In this document: in pieces, positions 20,018 to 32,268 of the stretch
Position numbering within the stretch: the first letter of the stretch is position 1
Layout of the letters: each line of letters begins with the position of its first letter
Made by a program: the position numbers and the translations under genes
The notes under the pieces: model-generated
Databases searched by the model: none
Seen by the model: the letters and a program-made list of their open reading frames with translations, nothing else
What the model was told of the DNA's origin: nothing
DNA from: Fallopia convolvulus
Lineage: Eukaryota; Streptophyta; Magnoliopsida; Caryophyllales; Polygonaceae
Reading direction: 5' to 3'
DNA length: 64,000 nt
NCBI GenBank assembly: GCA_964016875.1
Contig: OZ024733.1
Location: 26,451,670-26,515,669 of the forward strand

Positions 20018-20870
20018 TGTAGGATCATAGATCTGATTTAGTTCAAACAGATGAGAACTATTCTAGTAATAGTTTCTTGCGCAACGGAAAAGTAATATAG
20101 AAAATAAATGACAGAAACTTAAGAACAAGATTCCTTATAGAGTAACTCCATTTGAATCAACAAGTTGAATGGATAAACCTCTACATCATTTGGAGGATTT
20201 TGAATGAGAACTTTATACAGACCGCAGTTCCTTAGTTACGTTACAAGATGTAGATCCGAACTTCTCTATTACTAGCAATCACCAAATCCTAGCAATACGT
20301 AACGAATCTACCTATCTAGTTCCTAAGAATATCACAACGATTTAAACAAAGCAATCAAACCTTGCATCTTCCTAGTGCAGTTCCCTTTAGCACTAGAACT
20401 GACTCTTACGACGACGTCAGGTTCACGCACTTAATTGCCATCATCAAGATTCTGGACCTTCTTCTTCTTGTTGAAATCTTCCTTGTTGCTCTGGATCACT
20501 ATCAGTCTTTCGTAGCTCTCGGATGAGTATTGTTCATGCGGCGGGTGATTCATCTTGCCCTATCTTCATCGCTTTCTTCTTATAGTGGTGGACCTTTACA
20601 ATTTACTCTTCTGATCTTTTTCACTTGGGATGCAAGACATAGTTCTTAATGACCAGCGTACCCTTGGGAACTTTTTCCTCTTTAAGACGCATTTTCCCTT
20701 TTTTACTTGCCGCCCAATTTTGTTTCGCAAAGACAATTTTGACCTTCTGATATGCCACGCATGCAGGAACCACTCCAAGGTGTTATGCATTGCTTCCCTC
20801 GTAGTTCATGTGTGACTTTATATTTCCTGAAACACTTGTATGAAAGTTTAATTCCTACACTACAAAAAAA

Positions 20871-21262
20871 GCGAATTTAGCGACCATATTTATGGTCGCT
20901 AAATTCAAAATTTGGTCGCTAAATGCATTTAGCAACCATATTATGGTCGCTAAAAATGGTCGCTAAAAGGTCGGTCGCTAACCACTTGGCGATCATATGG
21001 TCGTTGCTTTTAGCGACCATGGTCGCCGTTGGTCGCCCCCACTGCGGCGACCAATTTGGCGACCGTAGCGACCATATGGTCACTGTTGTTAGCGACCATA
21101 TGGTCGCTAATTATGGCCAAAAGCTGGCGACTATTGGCGACCATATGGTCGTTAAAAGCACCAAAAAAACGCACGGGGGACGTCTTTCTCTGGTTCAAAG
21201 CGCACGATCGTGCGCCCAGGGGTGCACGATCATGATGAAAATTAGCGACCAAGTGGTCGCTA
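20871..21262. repeat. CACTA subterminal repeats, tnpA-side end
   Basis: Dense GCGACC/GGTCGC direct and inverted copies, including GCGACCATATGGTCGC at about 21079-21094. Closely similar to 570-955 in reverse order. Confidence 0.9.
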
Positions 21263-21452
21263 ATTTTTTGAATTTAAAAAAAAATTACGAATTATTATAA
21301 ATAATTACGAATTAATATAAATAATTAATATTTAATAATTCATTAATTACTAAAAATTCATTAATTTCCATAAATTTTAATAATTTACATACATAAATTC
21401 ATAAATTCATAAATTCAAATAATTTACAATAATATAATAGAACTACGCTAAT

Positions 21453-23037
21453 CTATACGGCTGCGCCGGAGCCGTCGTCGCCATCGCCGTCGGGACCGGA
21501 CGGGCGGGACCCACCCTCACCCCATTGGTGCCGACGCATCCACTCCTCGAACTTCGACATCTTACTTTTGAGCTCATCCACATCTTGCCTAAGGCTGACG
21601 TTTTCCTGCGATACTGACGTTTTCCTGCGATAATTCCGCCACCCGAGGAGGTGGACGACGCGGCGCCGTCAATCGCTCCCCGTAAAACTCATGGGCGGCG
21701 TTGCCAAGGCCGAAGACGGCACCTCCCGGGCCCACCCCCCCAGCGGCCATAAGAAAGGCATCACACTGGTCTTGAAAGGACGGCGGGGTGCCCATTTCCG
21801 CCGACCTCTAGGTGAGGATCTCCTGGGTCCGAGCTTAATCACGCAAATAATTAAAATAAAACAACAACAACAACAACAACAAACAACTAAACCATTTACA
21901 ACATCAACAACAAATCAACAACAACAACAACAAACACACAACAACAACAACACAACACCAACTCCTTTTAAAATTGAGGAAAATGAGGAAAAATAATTAA
22001 AACTTACAGCGATTAAGGATGACCGCTCGTCTATAAAATGCCGATCGGCGCCCTGCGTGTGCGTCTCGATGAGAAGCTCGAGAGGCGTGATGCGGTGTTG
22101 CATGTGTTGCTCCTACGAAATTCATTAAGTGTGTTACGAACTATTTAAAAAATTAACTTAATTTGAATTTAATCAAATTAAGATAAAATACTTACCAAGC
22201 GACGCATGGTGTCGAGGTGGGACCTCGAACCACTACTGTGGTTCGCCGGATTGGCATTCCGGATTGCCTTGTGGTAGGCACACTTGGCTTTGAACGCCTC
22301 TGTGGCCCAATCCGTCGTCTTCCACTTCTCCCAAGTGGCAGCTTCGATGAATGTCGGCCTCTTCCCTTCCCGGCGGTGCTTCCCGATCAAGTCATCGTAT
22401 CTCTTCCTCGCTCTCTTCTCCCACAGCAACCGGACGGACTCGACGTCCATACCCGGATGGGAGGCATCCCACCTAAAGTGCGTCTAAATAAATCCAACAA
22501 ACAATTAATTAAAAATAGTAATTAATTAATGTGGAAATTGTAAAAAGAAATACAAAAATAAAATAAAATTTACCTTCCAAGCATCAAACCAACGTTGCTT
22601 CGACGCGGCAGAGGCAAAGTCGAACTGCGACGCCTTATCGTCGGGTTAACTTTGTAGTATGCTTGTCGACCATCGCGACATCGCTCCCGATGACTGCAAG
22701 CTGCGAGATTTCAAAACACATGTTATAACATATTTAAAAGTAAGAAAAGACTTTAAATAAAAATTTTGTCTTAGAAGAAATTGTACGTACCACCCGCCGG
22801 CAATATGAAGATCATAAACGCGATTGGGATCGAGCCCTCCTCGACTCGATCCCGATGAGGACGCGGACGTAGTGGCTCGGGACTCCTCCGCTTGGGTGCC
22901 CGCCTCCTCTGTACTAGGACTGCGGGCCCCGTCGTCCTCGGACAAATGTGGTGTGTCCGTGTGGGTTTCCTAAGACGAGTGATCGTTCGGCTCGTCCGGA
23001 CGAGGACCTCGTCCACGTCGGCGTGATCCTCCGGCCA
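21453..23037 (-). pseudogene. CACTA tnpA-like protein (Ptta/En/Spm, Transposase_24)
   Basis: Five exons can be traced by homology and splice sites: about 23037-22791, 22650-22573, 22475-22196 (donor GTAAGT), 22107-22012 and 21832-21453. The core exon encodes the Ptta domain: W..RARKRYDDLIGKHRREGKRPTFIEAATWEKWKTTDWATEAFKAKC...NRANPANHSSGSRSH-like sequence with the conserved Gly-Ser-Arg-Ser. TNPA-type proteins bind subterminal repeats to bring the ends together. The first exon has an in-frame TAG after about 22 codons (DHSS*), so the product may be truncated unless a later start is used. Exon borders are approximate. Confidence 0.72.
21858..21960. repeat. CAA-rich microsatellite in tnpA intron
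   Basis: Runs of (CAA)n broken by short unique pieces, within the intron before the last exon. Confidence 0.85.
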
Positions 23038-23384
23038 TAATAACACAACTAAGAAACAAACAATTCAATACAAATTCATTTTTCATAATATTTGCACAAC
23101 AACATTCAATTTCATTCAAACTTGACAAATGAACAATCAACTTGTTCTAATTCATTCAAACTCTATCAATTTCATTTTTCCCAACAACAATCAATTTATT
23201 CAAAGTCTATTAAACAACAACAATGACTTAGTCTAATATTTTTCTCAACATTTCAACAACAACAATCAATTTAGTCTAATATTTTTCCAAATCAAACTCT
23301 ATCAACAACAACAATCAATTTAATCCAATTTTTTTCCAAATCAAACTCTATCTTAATCAATCAAATTTTGCTCAATCAATTTCT

Positions 23385-23670
23385 AAAACAACAACAACAA
23401 CAACTAACCAATAACAACAACAAACTACAACAACAACTTCTCAATCATATTTTCTCAAATTCAAAAACAACAACTAAACCATAACCCCTAAACAACAACA
23501 ACTAATCAATTTCTCAAATTCAACAACAACAACAACTAAACCCTAACCCCTAAACAACATCAACTAATTAATTTCTCATTCAACAACAACAACTAAACCC
23601 TAACCCCTAAGCAACATCAACTAATTAATTTCTCATTCAATAACAACAACTAAACCCTAACCCCTAAACA
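23385..23670. repeat. CAA-rich region with about 59-bp tandem repeat containing telo-box motif
   Basis: Three units (about 23523, 23581, 23640) share CAACAACAACTAAACCCTAA, CCCCTAAACAACATC and AATTAATTTCTCATTCAA. The TAAACCCTAACCCCTAA segment resembles a plant telo-box (AAACCCTAA), a motif often seen in promoters; here it lies upstream of the tnpA first exon. Confidence 0.8.
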
Positions 23671-24064
23671 ATACCAATTTTCTCAATCAATCAAATTCAA
23701 CAAACAATTTCTACAAAAACTCAATCAATTTCTCAATCAATCAAATCCCCAATCAACAACAATAAAATAAATATAAAAATCTACAATAACTACAACAATT
23801 AACCACCACTTACATACAAATGGCGGGGAGTAGGTGGCGGAGACGGGGCTGACGGCGGGAGGCGGGCGGTGCCGATGGCGCATGAGGTGGCAGCGTGCCG
23901 AGAGAGTTGACGGAGGAGGCGCAGGAGGCGGGCGACGCAGTAGGCGGCGGCGCAAGAGGTGGCGGCGCAGGAGGCGGACGGCGTCGCAGGAGGCGGAGAC
24001 AGGGTCGGGATCTCGAAAGAGGAACGAACGAGAGAAGGCGGAAATGACGAAGGAGAACCCGCGT

Positions 24065-24390
24065 TCTCCTTTTTATTCGGGGTTAGCGACCATATGGTCG
24101 CCACCTTTAAGTGGTGGGCCATGCCGCCACTTAGCGACCATATGGTCGCTATTCGTTCATGGCGACCATATGGTCGCAAATCGAAATATTTCACAAAAAA
24201 TCGAATTTTCAGATTTTCCCTCCAGGTGGCGCCATAAAATTCGTTCCTGGCGAACATATGGTCGCTATTTACGAAATTAAATCAAACTCCGCGCTAAAAA
24301 ACCAAATTTCGAGCTAAAATTTTAAATATAACGACCATATGGTCGCTAAAATTATTCAAGGTCGCGACCATGTGGTCGCTATATTGCTAT
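24065..24390. repeat. Internal cluster of CACTA palindromic repeats
   Basis: At least five GCGACCATATGGTCGC-type sites lie between the transposase and tnpA genes, about 3.5 kb from the nearer end. Clusters of this kind are expected only near termini. It could be the promoter/operator of the tnpA gene, or the degenerated 5' end of a once separate tnpA-only element; the cluster ends with CTATAGTAG, loosely like an inverted CACTA end. Confidence 0.75.
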
Positions 24391-24535
24391 AGTAGAGACA
24401 TTACATTTGAACAAACACTTTCTACCAACAATATTTGGCTCGAGGACTCAAATGGGAGAAAACAAACGAGTTCAAATGGGACATCCAACTACAATCCGTC
24501 TCAGTAAATCATATCGGAATATATGGTAAATGATA

Positions 24536-24650
24536 ATAACTTCATTGATTGCAAACGAAACCAAGTTACAAACAACTTCATTGGTTCCAAACGAAACCAA
24601 GTTACATACAACTTCATTGGTTCCAAACGAAACCAAGTTACAAACACTAG
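24536..24650. repeat. 34-36-bp tandem repeat (3 copies)
   Basis: Units of ACTTCATTGGTTCCAAACG / AAACCAAGTTACAAACA repeat three times with one or two changes, inside the CACTA element. Confidence 0.85.
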
Positions 24651-25196
24651 CTTGCGACCTAAGTACATGAAACGAAGTGACAAACAACTAAATCAAACAA
24701 CACAAAGTGAAGCTTTTAAGTCGAAACATAAACAAACAACTACAATTAATGGACTCTCATGTTGTACGTGGAATATAAACCGACCGGATCTCAGCACCTT
24801 CGAGCACGCGAAGCTGCACAACCGTTTCCCTAGCTGCAATGCGATCAGTGATGTCGTCGTCGTTCAAGAAAAAACGGCTAAAACCTGGTGGTGCTCCCCC
24901 GGGAGATACTATCCAATCATCGATGACTAGTCTTAATTGGAGATTTGGTGCGGCGCTCCATTCGGTTCTTGTCTCCCTATCCCCACGCACATGCACAATG
25001 GAGAAATTGATGAATGCAAGAGCTAAGGAGGTCGTTCGCTTGGTACACGCTCTCCTGCTCTGAGCCATTTGAGGAAGGAAGTTTTAGGTCGGATTTGAGG
25101 TGAGGATGAGTTTGAGGTGAAGATGGGGAGTTTTCACTGGGAAGGTATTTCAGCATTGGAGATGGTTATCTCCTTTTATGGTTGGAAAGGATGGCA

Positions 25197-25312
25197 AAAC
25201 AATAGTATTATCAGAAAAGTGAATGACAAATTAAAACAATAGTGTTATCAGAAAAGTGAATGACAAATTAAAACAATAGTGTTATCAGAAAAGTGAATGA
25301 CAATACAATAGT
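25197..25312. repeat. About 43-bp tandem repeat (3 copies)
   Basis: Units of ACAATAGTGTTATCAGAAAA followed by GTGAATGACAAATTAAA, inside the CACTA element downstream of the transposase gene. Confidence 0.85.
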
Positions 25313-25433
25313 AGTATTCTGATTACATGTCTTCCTTATCTGTATCCGTCTTACTCTCAAACTCACCCTCAAACGTTTCAGTAGACGTCTCTTCTTGATC
25401 CTTAACGACATGATCCTCTTCGTTTGGGTCGTT

Positions 25434-28400
25434 TCACGGACCAAGCGGATAATTATCTTGTGTACTGTCATCGATAACTCGTGGAAGGGAAGAATCATGT
25501 TGAAATGCCTCCTCAACAGCAACGCCCCTGGACCCACTCTCATGAGGGTCTACGCACGTACCTTCATCGGGCCACACTCGTGACTTCGCTTTACAGACCG
25601 CTCTCCATTCAGCATCTGCACGCCTCACCTTTGGGTAATCGAGGAAATAAACTTGAGTGGCTTGATGTGTTAATGTAACAATATTTTGTTCTCAACATTT
25701 TATGTCGATGAACATCGACAAGCTTTAGGTGAGGGTGAATGCGTGTTCCTCCACGACTTCTAGTGTCAAACCGCGAACAATTAAAGACAATAGGGCGCTT
25801 TACGGTTGGAGATAGGTAATGCAGCTCAATGATTTCCTCTAGCACACCATAGAAGTCCTCCTCGTCGGTGCCGAAGCTTTGTCCTAGAACACAAACTCCA
25901 CTACTGTCAGTGGCCCTGGTTGATGTGTGTGCCCTCGTGTGGAATCGGTAACCATTGACAAAGTAACCAGGATATGTCCTCACTTTTTTAGAGGGTCCAC
26001 AAGCAAGTGTTGCAATGTTAGGATCTGTAACTGCCGGACTGTCGGCCTGCAATTTTAAATCAGCATGTATATACAATTTCGGATTCAACATAAAAATATA
26101 CATTTTGAAACTAAATAGAAATTAATATAAGAAATCCTTACATGGGAGTAAAACCAGAGGCGAAAGTGTCTTTCCAAAATGTTTTGCTCTTCAGCATCGG
26201 TTATTGTTGGATTTGACGACCGCACGAAGTTTGCCAAATAGTACCTACGATAAAGTAATTGAATGAAATACATACTTTATATATATCGAACCAACTTTAG
26301 TTGAGATTATAGAAACGTACTCAATATAGGGTTCCACTTCGACACAGTTCATGAGAATGTAAGTTTGGATCACATGGAATTCATCATCTGTGAGGAAACG
26401 ACCAGTTGATCTGATACCCAAGGTTCGACCAGTTGTTGTGAAAATAGACAAATCACCCGGATCAACCACAACTGGAAGTGTGCAACGGACGTTGCAGGTG
26501 TGATCCATATGAGTACTCGCCACATGTGAGCTAAAATAATACGAGCAGAATGTGGACATCTCCTTAACGAGATAGGCACTACAAATTGACCCCTCAACAT
26601 GGGCTTTGTTGCCAACTGAGGCCTTCAGCCTTTTTAAGAGCCTACATGATATACATTGAAAACCATTAATATTTATTATACAAGTTAATTATATGAATCC
26701 AAATTAAACTGAACAACTGCATACAACTGTACGTACCTTTCTTTTGGATACATCCATCTATAATCGACAGGGCCACAAAGTGAAGCTTCCCGTGGCAGAT
26801 GAATAGGCAAGTGCTCCATTGAATCAAATAACGCAGGGGAAAGATGCGCTCCAACTTGCACAAAATTATTGGTATTTCCTTGTGCAATTGCATAACCACC
26901 TTAGGCTTCAGCTCGTAACACGTCAAGTCTCTGAAGAACGCACTTAGCTGAGCTATGGGCTCCCATACTTTGTCATCAAGAAATGGACGAAAAGCAACAT
27001 GCATCAACCTTTGCATGAACACATGACAATCATGGCTCTTCATCCCAAAGAGCCTAAGCTTGTGCAAGTCAATGCAGCGGCTCAAGTTGGAGACATAGCC
27101 ATCCGGGAATTTTACGGATCTCAACCAATCTAGAAGCACTTGTTTTTCATGACGATCTAGTGCATAGCAAGCCTTTGGGTACCTATTGTCCTCCTCATCA
27201 GGTTCCAACTCCAGACGCTTGCACAATTCCTTTATATCCTTTCTAGCCGACCACTTGTCTTTCGACTTCCCCGGAACATCGAGAATGGTGAAGAAAATAT
27301 TATCGAAGACATTTTTCTCAATGTGCATGACATCTAAATTATGTCTTACCAGCAGACTATGCGAGTAAGGTAGTATCCAGAAAATGCTTTTCTTCTTCCA
27401 ACCCGAACCTCTACTGACCGCGACATTGTGCTCCTCACCTCCCACTTCAGTTATCTTCATCAAGCCCATATTGTTTATCTGGTCTAATATCTCATATCCA
27501 TCACAAAGTACCGGGGGACCACGATGCTCCCATCTACCTTTCTTGAAATCAGTCTTGTTGTTTCGGAAGCGATGATCAGGTTCTGTAAACCTCCTGTGAC
27601 AATCGAACTAGCACATTTTGTGTCCATGTGTTAGATAAAATGCATCGGTGTCCTCCATGCAATAAGGAAACGCGTATTTCCCAGAAGTGCTCCAGCCTAC
27701 ACAAACATATATTTTGTATCACACATTAATTAAATTTCACAAATCATATATATGCATTATTATTATATATAATAGTTTCAAATTGATTAGCATATGTAAA
27801 ATTAACAACATACCAGATAACATCGAAAATGCGGGGAAGTCACTAATAGTCCATATTACAGCTGCACGCAACACAAAATTCTGCTTCCTCCAAGAATCGT
27901 ATGTGCACACCCCATTAAGCCACAGATCCTTCAGCTCGGCTACCAATGGCTGCAAGTAGACATCCAACTTTTGCTTCGGGCTCTTCGGTCCAGGTAAGAT
28001 AACCGTCAAAAACATAACCTCTTCTCGCATACACATCGACGACGGAAGGTTATAGGGTGTCAGAATCACAGGCCAACATGAGTACTGGCGCCCGGACGCC
28101 CTGAACGGATTGAAACCGTCCGTGCACAAGCCTAGTCTCACATTTCGTGTTTCTGATGCAAAATCTGGCCACACAGCATTGAAGTGCCTCCATGCCTCTG
28201 CATCTGAAGGATGTCTCATCACCCCATCTTGTGCGTTGATGAGGTATTTTTCAGTCGTTTACCTATCAAAGAAACCTTATCTTTACCAACTCAGTAGAGC
28301 GGGAAGTAAGGGTCGATCCCACAGAGACTGTTGTAAATGTGTTATTACTTAAGCGCCAAGTAACCAAATAAGGGGGGTTTAAGGATTGAAATTCTAATCT

Positions 28401-30537
28401 AATATGCAAAATTGAAAACTATCTAAGAATGCAAAGTTGATTGTAAATATAAATGAGAGAAATATGTTCAACTAGTTAAATCCATCATAGATATGCTTAT
28501 TGATCATTGATTCTTTCGATTCTCAATTCCCTTGAATAATCTACCGTGGATTATTATCCAAAACTTTATATTTAGTTGAAAGAGCTAACAGTCTGAACAA
28601 CCCTAATCATCTAACAACCTAGAACAATGTCTAGATTCAATTAAACGACAGCTTTAAGTCCAAAGTATCGATAGAAACAAATACTCAACGTAAACAGCTA
28701 ATCAAGTTATCTGTGGTTTATTCCCTCTACAACTGAATAGCCCGAACGGGTCTAAACAATTATAGTTGCTACTTTATCTAATCAATCCCGAACGGGACTT
28801 GATCAAATTTGTTGTAAATTAACCTAGAAATTCTATTAGGTAGCTAATCTAACAAAACCCTAGAATAACTCTAATTCAATTAAGCACAGGGAATAAAACC
28901 TATTCAAGTTGATGAGAATCAATCAAACCTCACAATATTATGCAATCTATGATTTCAATAACTAGCCAAACACGAGAAATTAGCAATGCATAATTGAATT
29001 AAATTCAAACTTACAAAGGTTCAAAGGTTCTTCCTTGAGAGAAAACCCTAGCCTCCAAAAGTATGATCAAAAGTTATGATAATGATAGAGAGAGAAAACT
29101 AAAAACCAAGTTTAAATACCCTAGAAGATATCAAGATATCAAATTATCCCGAAATTACATCAAACTAGTCGGAAAATATATAAACAAAGCCCAACTCTAA
29201 GCCCATTCCGTCGGCCCAATGTCCTCGCAACAAAACAGAGCGGCGCGGTCTCCCTATGAATGCCGCGGCCGCGTCACCTTCAGCCCAAGCCCGCGCCACT
29301 TTGTTGGCGTGTCTCAACCTTGCTTCATTCCGTTGGACTCTATCTCTTCACTCCTACTTCTTCAATCTTCATTGCAACACCTCCTAGCTTCCTTTCACTC
29401 GTCCACCACCGCCATGGTCAATCAAACTCTCACCCAGCTGTTGCTCCTGATCCTAAAAACCTGCAAAACCGAGCAAACCAGCGCATAATACCCGACAATA
29501 CGAAAACCTAAAAACTACATAAAAATCAACCTAAACCTAACTAAAACATATATAAAACATGCATCTAAACTACCCCTATATGCAAGCTATCATGCGTGCT
29601 CTGCATGCCATCTCATGTGTTCGGCAGTCACCACAGATGCGTACAACCTCTGCAACCGTGGAGTTATTGGCAAGTAAAACATACGAGAATAGGGAATGAG
29701 CTTTGTCTTGCCTTGCTTCCATCTAGGATAGTCACATATCTTGCATGCCGCGTGGTCTGCATCTCCATCCCAATATATCATGCAAGAGTTTGGACAACAA
29801 TCAATCATCTCGTAAGGAAGACCGAGACCCTCAACCAGTTTTTTCGTGTCGTAAAACGTGGCTGGTAATGTCGTCTCCGGGTGAGAAACGCGTCCGCAAA
29901 AATCCGAGATCATGTCATATCCGCGCTCCGTCATCCTTAGCTTAGACTTTAGGCTCAGTAGCTCAGTCGCAGCCTCCAACTGCGTCATATCACATCCAGG
30001 CCACAAAGGCCTATTTGCGGCCGACAACATGTCGTACATACGCTGTGCATCGGGATTATGCGATTCATTATAATATTGCTCCCCTTGCTCATGCCTTATA
30101 TCCACATTCTGCACGGGATCCTCAGCAGTGTAATCACTTCGGCCATAATTAAAACCATCATACACCATCTGTTCCATTCGATTATCATTCCCACCATTTA
30201 ATGGTGGTGTTGGATCGGAACTGCTACAGCCTTCATGCTGTCTAGACTCGGCCAACAATGCAACGAACCTTTCATCTGTCTCCCCGTGCGAAACCCAATG
30301 GTAATAGTTCGGAACAAAACCTTCCTTAACAAGGTGATAATGCACATCATCCACAGATTTCATTTTCTTATTCTTGCACCTCCGACACGGAAACCTTAAT
30401 TCGGATGGGTTATAGGACGACATAGATTTGCAGAATTCCAGAAATTGCTCTACGCCAACTAAAAACTCGTTGTTCAAAAAACCATCTATATTACGCACAT
30501 ACATCCACTCACGCATTTTTTCCTTCATGCATTTCAA
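25434..30537 (-). pseudogene. CACTA TNP2-type transposase (tnpD-like), disrupted
   Basis: Domains in order on the minus strand. Transpos_assoc: MREWMYVRNIDGFLN...LRFPCRRCKNKK with CxxC, about 30520-30260. Transposase_21/TNP2: ITPRLQRLYASVVTAEHMRWHAEHA, then MRHPSDAEAWRHFN and LGLCTDGFNPF..., then HNLDVMHIEKNVFDNI. DUF4218: VMQLHKEIPIILCKLERIFP near 26870. DUF4216: about 26080-25560, KVRTYPGYFVNGYRFHTRA. The protein catalyses excision and insertion of CACTA elements. It is broken by the solo LTR 28237-29592 (frame is restored when that and one TGCGT copy are removed), a TAG at 27608-27610 where a Trp is expected, and a frameshift near 25670. Several introns are visible, for example a GTATG donor after FSMLSG near 27812. 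Confidence 0.88.
28237..29592. mobile_element. Solo LTR inside CACTA transposase gene
   Basis: 1,356 bp, TGATGAGG...GCTATCA, with perfect 5-bp TSD TGCGT (28232-28236, 29593-29597). The plus-strand start with 'gggtcgatcccacagag' and the A-rich 'aaaaacctac/taaaacat' tail resemble the Athila LTRs at 52769-54049 in layout, suggesting an Athila/Tat-type LTR in minus orientation. Inserted in the TNP2 coding sequence between ...EHA and the DGVMRHPS block. Confidence 0.88.
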
Positions 30538-30569
30538 AATAAGAGTACAATTAAATTAATTCAACTGCA

Positions 30570-31480
30570 TTTAGCGACCATATGGACGCTAATTAGCGAC
30601 CATATGGTCGCTGATATGCTTTTAGCGACCATATGGTCGCCATTTAGCGTCCATATGGTCGCCAGCTTCAGAACATCAGAACAGACATCTACAACATAAC
30701 CAATTGCTATTTGCGGTAAAATTCTGTAACATAATCTCTTATAAATATATAAACGAAAGCTTTCTACCGTCAATATTTATCTAAAACAATATAATGACGG
30801 AATGAAAAATTAGGAATAAGATTTAAATACATACCTTTAATGAGGATGTCGGTAAAATTTGACGGAATTTTTTCCTAGAATCAATTCACAGTTGTGGTTG
30901 ATTTTTTCTCTCTTTTGTGAATATTTTGGAAGAGAGCGGAATGAGAGTGAAGTTGTGTTGAAGCGGAATGAGAGTGCATTTTTTAGCGGAATGAGAATGC
31001 AATATATGCTGAAATGGCGGGAATTTTACCAATTACTGTTTTTAGCGACCAAGTGGTCGCCAAAAACGCGGGATATTACCCGCCAAAATAGATGTGGCGC
31101 GCCAAAACATCTGACCAAGTCAGCGACCAACTGGTCGCTACGGTTTGCGACCAAGTGGTCGCGAGACAGTCGGCAACCGGTCGCTACCATTTGCGACCAT
31201 ATGGTCGCCGACATGTGTTCTAATGTTTGCGACCATATGGTCGCAAATATTAGCGATCATATGGTCGCTACATGCTGGCGGGAATTTTCCCCGTGCACTT
31301 GTTGCGACTATAAAGGCCTAGCGACCACGTGGTCGCCCATTTTAGCGACCACGTGGTCGCGAATTTGGTTTTATTTTTTTCTCCCGTTTTGACGTCCAGA
31401 TTTGCGACCATTGGCGACCATATGGTCGCTATTTAGCGTCCATATTCCGTGGTCGCTAAAATATGGTCGCTAAATCTGTA
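30570..31480. repeat. CACTA subterminal repeats, transposase-side end
   Basis: Two groups of GCGACC/GGTCGC sites, at about 30573-30665 and 31040-31475, including several GCGACCATATGGTCGC, GCGACCAAGTGGTCGC and GCGACCACGTGGTCGC palindromes. The first group lies just upstream of the transposase start. Confidence 0.9.
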
Positions 31481-32268
31481 GAATGGTGTAGTGCTAATGG
31501 CGTTTTCTATCATCAAAACTAATGGAGAGAATCATTGTTTCGATACTAGTTCCTAACACCGTTCCAACAATTTCCCCCTTTTTGATGATAACAAACATAT
31601 ATAAACATTTTGCAAAAAACAAGTGATGTGGTTCCTTAAGGACAGTGTAAGCAGAAGACAACACAACATGATACTAGTAGATACTTAGTTCCGCCTGAGA
31701 TGGAAACGCAACTTTATTTTTTTTTTTAGGATTTTTAGTGGACAATTCCTCCTTAGCAAAGGAATTGTTCTGTATTCTCTTAAACAACACATCACTGCAT
31801 TTTTTTATTTTCCCCCTTTTGACATCATCAAAAAGAATTGAACATAAAGCATAGGAACAGAAAAGGCAAAGCACGAGCATTTCAAAATAAGATCAATTGC
31901 ATTTAGAAATTCATCAGACAAGCAAGTGAAACATACAACTTAAACATTCAAAACATGAAGAGATAGATAAGCAAGGGAAGTTTTGTGGGGACTTGTTCAA
32001 GGATTCGAAGAGGAGGGAAGCTTTTGTTGAATGTCAAGGAGGACATCCAAGAGCCTCTCATTGACAGTGCAAATCTTGGAGATGAGGGAGCATATATAAT
32101 CGGTAGAGAGCTTGAAGGACATCAGTGCTTTCCTTCTCTTCTAGGAACAAATGTTGCTCAGGTTCCTCTTATGGCACTTCATGAGAGTTCTTCATCCTTA
32201 GAATATTGGACATATCCATCTCTTGTCCAAATTCTTCTTGTTGTTGTTGCTTGTTGTAGACATCATTC

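Larger units (their letters stand above)
20858..31493 (-). mobile_element. Full-length CACTA (En/Spm) transposon
   Basis: 10,636 bp. Left end CACTACAAAAAAA; right end, inverted, CACTACACCATTC; 3-bp TSD CTA on both sides (20855-20857, 31494-31496). Both ends carry subterminal GCGACC/GGTCGC repeats, many as the perfect palindrome GCGACCATATGGTCGC. On the minus strand a TNP2-type transposase gene (30537 to about 25430) precedes a tnpA-like gene (23037-21453). A solo LTR (28237-29592) sits in the transposase gene. The transposase has an in-frame TAG and frameshifts, so the copy is not autonomous. The terminal repeats agree well only over about 7 bp plus the nearby ATTTAGCGACC block. Confidence 0.92.
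20018..31569 (-). repeat. Copia 3' LTR, split by CACTA insertion
   Basis: The LTR runs TGTAGGATC (20018) to TTCCAACA (31569), about 913 bp after removing 20858-31496. Its inner end abuts 'atttccccctttttgatgat', the inverse of the AAAAAGGGGGAAAT tract that commonly precedes TGTTGG in plant copia 3' LTRs. Left edge less certain than right. Confidence 0.65.

Noticed and set aside
23799..24280. 150-codon frames on both strands (RATIWSL... and Arg-rich)
   Set aside because: Made of GC-rich low-complexity sequence and the CACTA palindromes; best seen as the tnpA upstream region.
20858..24390. A separate shorter CACTA element ending at about 24390
   Set aside because: The bases after 24390 do not repeat the left CTA TSD and the end reads CTATAGTAG; the outer pair 20858/31493 has matching CTA. 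Kept as a possible history in the findings.
28310..28335. 'gggtcgatcccacag' considered as a tRNA T-loop
   Set aside because: No acceptor stem or anticodon arm around it; the sequence is part of an LTR.
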